In this document: one piece after another, positions 1 through 7,049 of the stretch
Layout of the letters: each line of letters begins with the position of its first letter
Position numbering within the stretch: position 1 is the stretch's first letter
From: an uncultured Bacteroidota bacterium
GTDB taxonomy: Bacteria; Bacteroidota; Bacteroidia; 2-12-FULL-35-15
DNA length: 11,412 nucleotides
Assembly (NCBI GenBank): GCA_903881065.1
Contig: CAIRRW010000423.1
Coordinates: 1-11,412, forward strand
Direction: 5' to 3'
The notes under the pieces: model-generated
Database searches by the model: none
What the model was told of the DNA's origin: nothing
What the model saw: only the letters and a program-made list of their open reading frames with translations
Made by a program: the position numbers and the translations under genes

Positions 1-687
1 ATCTCCATCAGGATAATTAAAAACTACTATGTCATTATTCTTTACATTCCCAAAGCCAGGCAAACGGAAGTATGGTAACTTAAACCACTCAAGATAGGAT
101 TTTGTATGTTCTGTCCATGGCAATGTATGATGCGCAAACGGAAAGGATAATGGTGTATTAGGGATTTTGGCTCCATAACTAACTTTACTTACAAAAAGGT
201 AATCACCAACCATCATTGATTTTTCCAAAGAAGACGTTGGAATAGTAAATGCTTCGAAAAAGAAAGTACGAATAACAGTAGCTGCAACTACAGCAAATAC
301 TATAGCTTCAGTCCATTCACGAACAATAGATGGTTTTTGTTTGCTTCTGTCTTCGGGTCCAACATATTTAGTTTCTTTCTGAAAACCGATGTACATTAAA
401 TAAAGAAAGCCAAAAATTGCGGCAAGTGTTCTTTCAGCAAAACTTCTTTTATTAAAGGCTTTTGCCATAAGCAAACACATAATGATGTACATCAAAAAGT
501 TTACTCCTGGAGTAATGATTAAGAAAATCCACCACCAAGGTTTTTTAATTATTTTAAGCCATACAATAAAGTTGTAAAACGGTACAATTGCCTTCCAACT
601 TGCTTCACCAGCCAATGGAAATAATTTCCAGAGTCCGATCATTGTTGTAATTGAAAAAATAATTAAGAATAAATAAGAGGTATCCAT
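1..687 (-). CDS. lepB: Signal peptidase I (partial, 3' end beyond the window)
   Basis: Membrane-bound serine protease that removes signal peptides from exported proteins at the outer face of the inner membrane. I translated 229 codons from the ATG at 687 with no stop before the left edge. Residues 1-102 are strongly hydrophobic (several membrane segments) and contain a Trp-rich stretch (KKPWWW, 48-53), like the N-terminal extension of Bacteroidetes LepB proteins. A further segment at about 126-142 leads into the catalytic serine box, TIPTSSLEKSM at 148-158, where S153 aligns with the nucleophile of IPSGSM-type sites. GDYLFVSK (161-168) and the box NNDIVVFNYP (217-226) follow. The catalytic Lys box lies beyond the window, so activity cannot be confirmed. 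The gene is last in the visible reverse-strand cluster, 43 bases after dapB. The gap holds a tandem TATAAAG duplication (704-717) of no clear meaning. Family assignment is secure. Confidence 0.93.
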   Translation of the reverse strand, partial: MDTSYLFLIIFSITTMIGLWKLFPLAGEASWKAIVPFYNFIVWLKIIKKPWWWIFLIITPGVNFLMYIIMCLLMAKAFNKRSFAERTLAAIFGFLYLMYIGFQKETKYVGPEDRSKQKPSIVREWTEAIVFAVVAATVIRTFFFEAFTIPTSSLEKSMMVGDYLFVSKVSYGAKIPNTPLSFPFAHHTLPWTEHTKSYLEWFKLPYFRLPGFGNVKNNDIVVFNYPDGD

Positions 688-730
688 ATTTTTAGTTTAA
701 GATTATAAAGTATAAAGTTTGTGTTAGATT

Positions 731-1459
731 TCAGATATTATTATTAGAATTTGATAACAAGTCATTCATTCCGAAAACACCTTTTTTTCCTGCAATCCAT
801 TCTGCAGCTATGATTGCGCCCAAAGCAAATCCTTTTCTGTTATGTGCCGTATGTGTAATGCTTATCTCATCAACTGATGAATTATAAGTAACAGTATGCG
901 TTCCGGACACTTCGTCTATGCGTTTTGAAATAATACTCAATTCATTTTTATTTTGAGTCGGCGAATTTACCCATTTTTGTTTTGCATCCAATTCATCAAT
1001 CAATTGATTTGCCAATGAAATAGCTGTTCCACTTGGCGAATCCAGTTTATGTATGTGATGAATTTCTTCTATCTCTGCATTGAATTCAGGATAAGAGTTC
1101 ATCAACTTTGCAAGGTATCCATTCACCTTGAAAAATAAGTTAACACCAATACTATAATTGGATGCGTAAAATAAAGTCTGATTTTTCTGAATACATAATT
1201 GTTTCAATTCATCAAACTTATCAAGCCAACCAGTAGTACCTACAACAATCGGAATATTAGCTTCAAAACAATTGTTAATATTAGTTAAAGCTGATAAAGG
1301 AGTAGAAAATTCAATGGCAATATCAACATTCTTCAACTCATCAAGGTAAGTTGTAGAATTCCTTTTGGAAACTTTCAATACAACAGAGTGACCTCTCGAA
1401 ACAGCTATCCGCTCAACTTCTTTCCCCATTTTGCCATATCCAATTATTGCTATTTTCAC
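731..1459 (-). CDS. dapB: 4-hydroxy-tetrahydrodipicolinate reductase
   Basis: Cytoplasmic NAD(P)H-dependent reductase that makes tetrahydrodipicolinate in the diaminopimelate/lysine pathway, feeding peptidoglycan. The 242-residue protein begins with the nucleotide-binding motif GYGKMG (7-12). VVGTTGW (72-78) follows. The family signature EIEEIHHIHKLDSPSGTA (129-146) carries the catalytic His pair (134-135), the Lys (138) and the substrate-binding SGTA. The C-terminal part has the usual GTHTV...HTAHNRKGFALGA region. It is shorter than the about 270-residue E. coli enzyme, as is common in Bacteroidetes. The start codon is GTG (1457-1459): the next in-frame ATG, M11, would cut the Rossmann motif. 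An AAGGAG sequence lies 11 bases upstream. The gene sits 47 bases after the DUF5683-like gene and 43 bases before lepB, in the same direction, so co-transcription is likely. Confidence 0.96.
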   Translation of the reverse strand: MKIAIIGYGKMGKEVERIAVSRGHSVVLKVSKRNSTTYLDELKNVDIAIEFSTPLSALTNINNCFEANIPIVVGTTGWLDKFDELKQLCIQKNQTLFYASNYSIGVNLFFKVNGYLAKLMNSYPEFNAEIEEIHHIHKLDSPSGTAISLANQLIDELDAKQKWVNSPTQNKNELSIISKRIDEVSGTHTVTYNSSVDEISITHTAHNRKGFALGAIIAAEWIAGKKGVFGMNDLLSNSNNNI

Positions 1460-1470
1460 TTTTAGTGCTT

Positions 1471-1476
1471 CTCCTT
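1471..1476 (-). promoter_or_regulatory. Shine-Dalgarno-like site for dapB
   Basis: Read on the reverse strand this is AAGGAG, separated by 11 bases from the GTG start of dapB. It supports the non-ATG start. It stands out because I found no comparable purine-rich site directly before several other starts in this window, and Bacteroidetes often rely less on Shine-Dalgarno pairing. Confidence 0.5.
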
Positions 1477-1506
1477 AAAAGATATTATTTTTTATAAACG
1501 ACGAAG

Positions 1507-2112
1507 CTAGAGTTTTATTGTTAATGACAATCCTGTTCGATACTGATTATTATAAGCAGTATTAATAAGAGTTGGCTGAACATGAAGAGATAAATTTTCA
1601 CTCACATCAAACGAAAATAAATGCGCATCCACGCAGGCATCCACTACATTCAGCAGATACAAAGCCGCCACACCGATAACTGATAAATCACGATAACGAT
1701 GATAGTAATGTTGTAAGTTATTCAAATACTCAGGATTATAATTATAAATGTTTGTATATGCATCTGGTACATTATTTAAACCGTCCTTATATGCATTAAG
1801 ATAGGTTTTATATTTTGACTGATTAAAGTTGATTGAATATGCCAGTGCTGCGAAGCCTACATAAATTACAGGCACTTTCCAATATTTCTTATTATAAATT
1901 TGCCCTAATCCTGGGCAAAATGTAGACATCAAAGTTGCTTTTCGTGGCGAATGTAATTTTTGAGGTAATTGCTTGGTAGAATCAATCAAATTTACTTTTG
2001 AAGTATCGGTTAATTGGGCTTTAACTGAAACCATATTAAAAAACAAAAAAGTTATTAAAGTAGAAACTTGTAATAACCATTTCGCATTTAAATAAATTGC
2101 CGATTTACGCAT
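1507..2112 (-). CDS. DUF5683-like exported membrane protein
   Basis: A 201-residue protein of unknown function, resembling the DUF5683 family found beside parB in Bacteroidetes. It starts with a signal peptide (hydrophobic core about 13-29, likely cleavage after VKA at 30-32, before Q33). A Lys/Ser/Thr-rich linker follows, then the conserved block STFCPGLGQIYNKKYWKVP (63-81), whose PGLGQ-Y pattern is typical of the family. Two more hydrophobic stretches lie at about 81-94 and 144-158, with a Tyr/Asn-rich region between them and the motif VVDACVDAHLFSFDVS at 156-171. The C-terminus, with alternating hydrophobic residues, may be beta-structured. Its ATG lies inside the parB 3' end (8-base overlap), which suggests translational coupling. 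No catalytic motif is visible. A role tied to segregation or the envelope is only suggested by position. Confidence 0.85.
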   Translation of the reverse strand: MRKSAIYLNAKWLLQVSTLITFLFFNMVSVKAQLTDTSKVNLIDSTKQLPQKLHSPRKATLMSTFCPGLGQIYNKKYWKVPVIYVGFAALAYSINFNQSKYKTYLNAYKDGLNNVPDAYTNIYNYNPEYLNNLQHYYHRYRDLSVIGVAALYLLNVVDACVDAHLFSFDVSENLSLHVQPTLINTAYNNQYRTGLSLTIKL

Positions 2113-3016
2113 CTAATAAATCAAGAATGCGTTTTAAATCATTATCCGATTTGAAAGGAATAACAATTTTCCCTTTTCCTTTTGCATCTTTTTTAATCTG
2201 AACTTTCGTATTAAACACCGCACGTAAATCTTCAACAACGTTTGCCTGTTCTACTGATAAAGAGGCGGAAGCCGTTGTTTTTTCTTTTGCTTTAGGTGTA
2301 TTTGCAGTAGTCTCCACTTTTGCTCCTCGAGCTAAATCTTCTACTTCACGTACAGAAAGATTATTTAATACTATCTGATTATAAATATCCAACTGTTTGT
2401 CTTCATTATCAATATTAATCAATGCACGGGCATGCCCCATTGTAATATCTCCATTTCGTATCGCCAGTTGAATTTCAACTGGCAGTTTCAGCAAACGTAA
2501 ATAATTTGTAATAGTAGAACGTTGTTTACTTACTTTTTGAGAAAGCTGTTCCTGAGTTAAACTGCATTCATCAATCAATCGTTTGTAACTTATAGCTACT
2601 TCAATAGCATCTAGTTCTTCGCGTTGAATATTTTCAACTAATGCCATTTCCAGCATTGCCTGATCGTTTGCAATACGAATATATGCAGGTACACTTTTTA
2701 AACCAGCTAGTTGTGAAGCACGAAAACGTCTTTCCCCTGAAATCAATTGAAACTTATCATTTCCTAATTTACGAACTGTGATAGGCTGGATTATTCCGTG
2801 TTCTTTAATAGAAGCCGACAATTCATTTAATGCTTGTTCCTCAAAATTTGTTCGTGGCTGAAACGGATTTGTTTCAATATGGCTTATTTCAATATTTGCA
2901 ACTGCCCCTACCACTTTCCCTTCACCTTCCAATTGACCATTGGTTGTAATATCTGTCTTTGCATCTTCCAACAATGCACTTAACCCTCTTCCTAATGCGT
3001 TTCTTTTAATTGACAT
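2105..3016 (-). CDS. parB: Chromosome-partitioning protein ParB
   Basis: CTP-dependent clamp that loads at parS sites and spreads on DNA for chromosome segregation with ParA. The 303-residue protein has all family parts in order: the N-terminal ParA-stimulating motif LGRGLSAL (8-15), the ParB/Srx nucleotide-binding domain with NPFQPR (50-55), GERRFRA (94-100) and ENIQR (128-132), and a helix-turn-helix at about 152-178 (LTQEQLSQKVSKQRSTI region) followed by GDITMGHARAL (189-199). A Lys/Ala/Thr-rich linker then leads to a C-terminal dimerisation domain ending in RILDLLDA. Length and motifs are normal. The gene lies 64 bases after parA and overlaps the following DUF5683-like gene. The chromosomal type (SpoOJ-like) is indicated by the N-terminal motif and the housekeeping neighbours rather than plasmid genes. 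Confidence 0.97.
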   Translation of the reverse strand: MSIKRNALGRGLSALLEDAKTDITTNGQLEGEGKVVGAVANIEISHIETNPFQPRTNFEEQALNELSASIKEHGIIQPITVRKLGNDKFQLISGERRFRASQLAGLKSVPAYIRIANDQAMLEMALVENIQREELDAIEVAISYKRLIDECSLTQEQLSQKVSKQRSTITNYLRLLKLPVEIQLAIRNGDITMGHARALINIDNEDKQLDIYNQIVLNNLSVREVEDLARGAKVETTANTPKAKEKTTASASLSVEQANVVEDLRAVFNTKVQIKKDAKGKGKIVIPFKSDNDLKRILDLLDA

Positions 3017-3047
3017 CTTTTATTGTTATTTTATTTTCTTTAATTAT

Positions 3048-3073
3048 CTAATCAGCACATAAGCTAATCAGCA
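3048..3073. repeat. Short direct repeat in the parA-parB gap
   Basis: The 10-base word CTAATCAGCA occurs at 3048-3057 and 3064-3073, a 16-base period, inside the 64-base gap between parA and parB. On the transcribed strand it reads TGCTGATTAG. Two copies in AT-rich DNA is weak evidence. It may be a small minisatellite remnant rather than a binding site. Confidence 0.35.
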
Positions 3074-3080
3074 TATCATC

Positions 3081-3890
3081 TTACTCAACTTCATTTATAA
3101 ACTTCTCCGAATCATCCATTCTCGTAAGTTTATTCTTTTGTAATATTTCACGTGCTAAATTCAAATAATTTATAGCAGCTTTTCCGCTTGCATCGTGCAT
3201 AATAATGCTTTGTCCGAAACTAGGTGCTTCACCTAATTTAGTATTACGCTGTATAATGGTATCGAATACCAACTGTTGAAAATGAGTCTTCACCTCATCC
3301 ACCACCTGATTACTCAATCGTAAACGCATATCATACATCGTTAACAAAATACCTTCTATTTCAAGTTCAGGATTCATACGGGTCTGAACTATTTTGATGG
3401 TGTTCAGTAATTTCCCCAAACCTTCCAATGCAAAATATTCGCACTGTACAGGCACCAATACAGAATTGGCTGCTGCCAAAGCATTCACCGTAATCAAACC
3501 CAATGATGGGGAACAATCGATGATAATAAAATCATAGTCGTCCTTTATTTTTTCCAGAGCCAGCTTCATCATCTTCTCTCTATTGGGAAGATTTATCATT
3601 TCAATCTCCGCACCTACCAAATCAATATGCGCAGGTAAAAGGAATAAATTCGGCGTTTCTGTTTGTAATATTATGTCCTTAGGATGCACGCCATCAATAA
3701 TACATTCATAAATTCCAGTCTTAATGTTTCTCGGGTCGAAACCTACACCTGAAGTAGAGTTCGCTTGCGGATCAGCATCTATCAACAATGTTTTAAATTC
3801 CAGCACTGCCATACTCGCTGCAAGATTAATTGCAGTGGTGGTTTTCCCTACTCCTCCTTTTTGATTAGCTATCGCTATTATTTTTCCCAT
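3081..3890 (-). CDS. parA: Chromosome-partitioning ATPase ParA (Soj family)
   Basis: ATP-dependent, DNA-binding switch protein that moves ParB-parS complexes over the nucleoid. The 269 residues show the deviant Walker A box KGGVGKTTT at 11-19 with the signature Lys (K11), the Walker A' motif DADPQANS at 38-45 and Walker B IIIDCSPSLG at 122-131. There is no N-terminal DNA-binding extension, so it is the short chromosomal Soj type. The C-terminal part has QRNTKLGEAPSFGQS, typical of the family. The C-terminal tail (KFINEVE) is ordinary. It is the first gene of the reverse-strand cluster, so the promoter should lie in 3891-4099, but I could not find a clear TAnnTTTG element on that strand. The C-terminal coding region contains a degenerate parS-like word (3144-3159). 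Confidence 0.97.
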   Translation of the reverse strand: MGKIIAIANQKGGVGKTTTAINLAASMAVLEFKTLLIDADPQANSTSGVGFDPRNIKTGIYECIIDGVHPKDIILQTETPNLFLLPAHIDLVGAEIEMINLPNREKMMKLALEKIKDDYDFIIIDCSPSLGLITVNALAAANSVLVPVQCEYFALEGLGKLLNTIKIVQTRMNPELEIEGILLTMYDMRLRLSNQVVDEVKTHFQQLVFDTIIQRNTKLGEAPSFGQSIIMHDASGKAAINYLNLAREILQKNKLTRMDDSEKFINEVE

Positions 3891-4099
3891 TCTTCGTTAT
3901 ATATATTTTCTCTATGTTACTTTATCAATCTGTTTTTATAATCATTTGCTGGTCACCCGAACTAAAACAATGTATTCTCGTAATATTTGTTTTACTTTGT
4001 GCCCTTAAAAATTCGCACGAAATTACAATTTTGTGTCGTAAAGCAGCTAATTTTTCTAAAGTACTTTTGAACAATCTTTAATTAACCTCCCTTTATTCA

Positions 4100-4621
4100 A
4101 TGATAACAATTATTTCAGCGACTAACCGTCCCAACAGTAATACACTTAAGCTTGCAAAAAGTTATGCCCAATTGATGGAGAAGCACGGAGCCTCCCCAAA
4201 ACTTCTCTCCCTTCAAGATTTACCTCACGAAATCGCTTTTAGTGATGTTTTCGGAAACCGTTCCCCTCAATTTCAGCAAATAGTTGATGAATATGTTACT
4301 CCCGCCCAAAAGCTGGTAATTCTTTCTCCTGAATATAATGGCAGCTTCCCTGGTATATTAAAAGTATTTTTTGACGCGCTTGAGTATAACAGCAACAGGC
4401 ATAAGAAAGCAGCTTTAATTGGTGTTTCTACCGGCAGAGCAGGTAACTTATTGGGTATGGATCATCTTACCGCTATTCTTAATTTTATGGGAATCCATGT
4501 CCATCCGCTAAAGCAGCCTATTTCACAGGTAGCTCAGTTACTGGATGAGCACGGGAAACTGAAAGACGAGTATACTATTAAATTATTCGACAAACAGATT
4601 GAAGCGTTCCTGAAATGGTAA
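4100..4621 (+). CDS. NAD(P)H-dependent FMN reductase-like flavoprotein
   Basis: A 173-residue flavodoxin-fold protein of the NADPH-dependent FMN reductase group, which reduces flavins, quinones, azo compounds or metals with NAD(P)H. The phosphate-binding loop is SATNRPNSNT (6-15), corresponding to the SxR-xSxN pattern of the family. The second flavin-binding loop is SPEYNGSFPGILK (76-88), close to the family PEYN-S-PG-LK-D signature, with the following FFDALE. A third loop, GVSTGRAGNLLGMDHL, is at about 108-123. There is no signal peptide, so it is cytoplasmic. The physiological substrate cannot be told from sequence. It is divergent from parA (209-base gap) and ends 5 bases from the stop of the opposing gene, with no terminator-like hairpin between them. 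The word TTAACCTCC lies 9 bases before its ATG. Confidence 0.88.
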   Translation: MITIISATNRPNSNTLKLAKSYAQLMEKHGASPKLLSLQDLPHEIAFSDVFGNRSPQFQQIVDEYVTPAQKLVILSPEYNGSFPGILKVFFDALEYNSNRHKKAALIGVSTGRAGNLLGMDHLTAILNFMGIHVHPLKQPISQVAQLLDEHGKLKDEYTIKLFDKQIEAFLKW

Positions 4622-4626
4622 GTTAT

Positions 4627-5523
4627 TTATTCCGAGCAGCAGGTGCGCTGTACCGACCAACTCCATTTACCCTTTACTCTATAACTTAATACATTAAAAG
4701 GTATTTTCGCGCGGTGCATCGTAGGTTCATACACCCACTCTTCGCGCTCCTGAACTTCAATAATCTCCTCCCCTTCCACCCACATCGATTCGGGATAACC
4801 AAGCGTTACCGACATCTGTGTTTCAGGACATTCTACCGGACATTTAGCTAGATTTCTAATAGCTTCATTCAATTGAACTACTGTTTCACGTTGCACTGAG
4901 TCTTTCATCTGATCGCGCATGCGTGGATATTCCGACCTGAAACTTTCTACCGGATATCTTTTCATTTCGCGATGAGCAGTAATTGTTTCCTTTGTAACCA
5001 CCTTGTCAAACGAAGGATGCGGACAGCCGAAGTCAAATACTTTATCCCCAATATGCGTTTGGGCATTGCTTGCAGTAATAGTATCCCGTGGCAAACCTGC
5101 TATTCCTCCTTCCGGAAGACAAATCCAGCGTGCTGTCCACATCACCGAAACATTTACTATAAAATACTTTTCCCCTTCCTTAAAAGTTCTTGCCAATGCG
5201 GCAGCTTCTGCTGGCAGCAATGCCACTGGAAATGTTTCATCATACGGTGTTTCAATTTTTGGAGGCGAAATACGTATCGATAATGCCGCTTTCCCAATAT
5301 CACAATTAGGCTGGCTGCCAATCTGCGATAGCCTGTACGATTTTTCTACCGCCGCCTTGTTGGCCATAAATATGGCTGCATCTATTGCATCTCTTCGTTT
5401 GGGTGGAACATCCATTTCCATTGGCAATAGTTTTGCATACCCTTCTATTATATCCGAACCCAAATAAATGCCCACCGGACTATCATTTACGTCAATTACT
5501 TGCTGTGATTTATTGAATTCCAT
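4627..5523 (-). CDS. Hypothetical cytoplasmic protein, 298 residues
   Basis: I do not recognise this protein. It has no signal peptide and no convincing membrane segment, so it is probably soluble. Visible features are an N-terminal DVNDSPVGIYLGSDIIEGY, a basic/helical stretch MDVPPKRRDAIDAAIFMANKAA (37-58, written here as a span), Trp-rich patches (WTARWICLPEGG, 129-140; KGKWSWSV, 284-291), and seven cysteines at 74, 135, 167, 228, 232, 295 and 296, including a CPVEC pair and a C-terminal CC. GCPHP (166-170) follows VFDF. The ATG at 5523 is the first in frame with this reading. Forward-strand open frames at 4972-5283 and 5003-5467 lie antisense within it. I treat them as shadows because they start inside and have irregular composition. 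Convergent with the flavoprotein gene (5-base gap). No function proposed. Confidence 0.75.
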   Translation of the reverse strand: MEFNKSQQVIDVNDSPVGIYLGSDIIEGYAKLLPMEMDVPPKRRDAIDAAIFMANKAAVEKSYRLSQIGSQPNCDIGKAALSIRISPPKIETPYDETFPVALLPAEAAALARTFKEGEKYFIVNVSVMWTARWICLPEGGIAGLPRDTITASNAQTHIGDKVFDFGCPHPSFDKVVTKETITAHREMKRYPVESFRSEYPRMRDQMKDSVQRETVVQLNEAIRNLAKCPVECPETQMSVTLGYPESMWVEGEEIIEVQEREEWVYEPTMHRAKIPFNVLSYRVKGKWSWSVQRTCCSE

Positions 5524-5913
5524 GTTATCTTATATTTAATGATTAATAATAATGCGTTATAAAACGGTGCTATTTCCTTGTTGTTTATCAATGGCAATAA
5601 TCGGCCGACCTGCATTGATACTTGTTCTGTAATAGGTACTAAAACGATGTAAATTAAAGCGAAGTAATTAGGAGAACTCTTAATATTCTGTAAAACTAAC
5701 ATTAATCTTCATCACCAACTAATTAATATACCTTATTATTCAATTATTAATAGCTACCATTTGGGCGAATACCGTTCCTACTTACAAAATCCATTGATAC
5801 CTGCTTTCCGATGCAATCTTTATTATTTTGAAGAAAAATAAAAAAGGATTTTCGCTTCAATCAGGCGCAGAAGTAAGTGTGGAGTTATTTATAAAGTGTT
5901 AGGAGCTTTGTGT
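5524..5913. other. Gene-poor AT-rich stretch
   Basis: I see no supported gene here. A 68-codon reverse open frame at 5496-5702 overlaps the 5' end of the 298-residue protein gene in another frame and has no recognisable content. A short reverse reading that ends NGIRPNGSY at 5747 could be the tail of a decayed gene, but its open frame is only about 35 codons. No TAnnTTTG element precedes the hypothetical gene on the reverse strand. Confidence 0.5.
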
Positions 5914-5965
5914 GGTGGCAAGATGCCACCTACTAATTGGCGCGAGCGGAAAAGACGCTCACGCC
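5914..5965. repeat. REP-like double hairpin
   Basis: Two GC-rich inverted repeats stand side by side in AT-rich DNA. The first is GGTGGCA (5914-5920) and TGCCACC (5924-5930), a perfect 7-bp stem with loop AGA. The second is GGCGCGAGCG (5939-5948) and CGCTCACGCC (5956-5965), a 10-bp stem with one mismatch and a 7-base loop. Only 8 bases (TACTAATT) separate them. Paired GC-rich hairpins in an intergenic region resemble repetitive extragenic palindromes. The pair begins 12 bases after the end of the interrupted gene on the reverse strand and could also end its transcript. Confidence 0.65.
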
Positions 5966-5977
5966 TGCCGTGATGTT

Positions 5978-6460
5978 CTAATTAAGTCGCATAGATAAGT
6001 GTAAACCTACTAGCATACGGTTTCTATCTGGTGTTGGCAAATAATAAAAATTATAACTGAGTTTATTTTCTTTAGACGGGCTTTTACTTGCAAGTCTTAT
6101 AACACTTGTTGTTATGGTTGCTAATCCCTCGCCAATATTTACCCCTGCCGGAATGTCTGCATTGTTGTATCAATTTTTATCTGATGCAATACCTGCGCCA
6201 ATTAAGGATTGAAAAGTTCCTGTAATAATCCAAAATATTGCATTTGATTTTAACCGGTCTGGCTTATGAAGCTTTCTTAGATTACCTGCAATTGTAAGTG
6301 AATTGAGTGCCGAAGCAATGGCAGTTCCTGTCCAAGTAATGTATCCATTATTATCGTTAAGGTTAATGTTGCCATTAAAAGAACCAACGTAACCGCTTTG
6401 TCCAAAGAATTCCAAACGTCCAAAAAGCAATATGAAAATTATGCGTGCTATTTTTTTCAT
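5978..6460 (-). pseudogene. Short exported protein gene interrupted by one in-frame TGA
   Basis: The reading starts at the ATG at 6458-6460 and runs 96 codons to a TGA at 6170-6172. It then stays open in exactly the same frame for 63 more codons to a TAG at 5978-5980. The first part begins with a signal-peptide-like MKKIARIIFILLFG and contains SGYVGSFNGNINLNDNNGY, then small-residue-rich ATAIASALN-like and GAGIAS-like segments. The second part, YNNADIPAGVNIGEGL at the start and MLVGLHLSMRLN at the end, looks like real protein and closes with an alternating pattern typical of an outer-membrane or secreted protein C-terminus. Neighbouring genes use TGA as stop and TGG for Trp, so a TGG-to-TGA nonsense change (or a sequencing error) is the simplest reading. 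A possible -7 element (TAGATTTG on this strand, 6544-6537) lies upstream. Family not recognised. Confidence 0.5.
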
Positions 6461-7049
6461 TATGTTCCTGTTTTAGTTTTTCTCCGTTGCGTTAATACGC
6501 CTGAAAAGCTGACGCATAACATATTAATCTTCGAAACAAATCTATTAAAATTTCGCTTATCAATATTTTCAATATGGATTATTGAAAGTTTAAGTTTCGT
6601 TATTTTTTTACTCATATATATATGACAACCAAACAATAAATACTTTGCTCTTCGAATTAGTCTACCATTAGCATCTAACATACATATAATGATACAGGCA
6701 AACATATTTCGGTTTGTTACTCCGCTTGGCGAACAAATGCTGGCGCAACTTTTTTTGTTAAAAGGTTAACCTCCTGAGTAAAAAGGTTAACCTCCCGAGC
6801 AAAAAGGTTAACCTCCTGAACGAAAAGGTTAACCTCCGAACTTTTGACCTTATACTTTTAATAATTGACCTGTTTTCAATCGTTTATAAAGTAGTTACAA
6901 ATAAAAATAATAGTATTAATCATTTAAAAAAATTTAGTCCTGCCCCCAAAAGCGAAAATTATCACCTATATCGAAGTGATAATAATTAATACGTTTTAAG
7001 ATTTACAAGCTTAATCTGATAGGTTTTAAAACCCTTGATGGGTTGAAAC
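6461..7049. other. Gene-poor region with repeats and hairpins
   Basis: No supported gene. Open frames at 6460-6705 (reverse) and 6398-6625 (forward) overlap each other, are AT-rich and match nothing I know. The reverse one ends in TAATG overlapping the start of the interrupted gene. A loose inverted repeat TTTGTT/AACAAA (6712-6736) with an inner CGC/GCG lies just left of the 21-bp repeats. To the right, TTATCAC (6959-6965) pairs with GTGATAA (6976-6982), and AACCC (7030-7034) with GGGTT (7040-7044). The second of these is close to the terminator. Confidence 0.5.
6760..6837. repeat. Four tandem palindromic repeats with a 21-bp period
   Basis: The 15-base core AAAAGGTTAACCTCC is present without change at 6760-6774, 6781-6795, 6802-6816 and 6823-6837. 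The spacing is exactly 21 bp each time. The six-base spacers differ (TGAGTA, CGAGCA, TGAACG). Each core contains the perfect 10-bp palindrome AGGTTAACCT. A degenerate trace follows (TTTTGACCTT from 6842). The array can be read on the reverse strand as seven-residue repeats (EVNLF core), but that frame (6717-6857) has no usable start codon, so I do not call it coding. It could be an operator-like binding array, an iteron-like set or a plain minisatellite. Confidence 0.85.

Noticed and set aside
1022..1040. Second parS-like word in dapB (TGTTCCACTTGG)
   Set aside because: It lacks the CACGTG centre and encodes the conserved SPSGTA motif of DapB.
3981..3999. Forward promoter for the flavoprotein gene (TTACTTTG, 3992-3999)
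   Set aside because: One base off the -7 consensus with no TTTG at the proper upstream distance.
4972..5467. Two forward open frames (up to 154 codons) antisense to the 298-residue protein gene
   Set aside because: They lie wholly within the longer reverse gene, have no recognisable motif, and show composition typical of antisense reading.
5747..5851. Short reverse reading ending in FVSRNGIRPNGSY as a gene remnant
   Set aside because: The open frame is only about 35 codons and I could not tie it to any family; chance is a sufficient explanation.
6460..6705. Reverse 81-codon frame whose TAA overlaps the ATG of the interrupted gene (TAATG)
   Set aside because: The overlap looks operon-like, but the translation is AT-driven, has no known motif, and overlaps an equally open forward frame.
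6760..6837. CRISPR array
   Set aside because: The unit is 15 bases with 6-base spacers, far too short for CRISPR repeats and spacers, and there are no cas genes.
6717..6857. Reverse frame through the 21-bp array reading as EVNLF heptapeptide repeats
   Set aside because: There is no ATG, GTG or TTG start after the upstream stop at 6858-6860, and the peptide periodicity follows automatically from a 21-base repeat.
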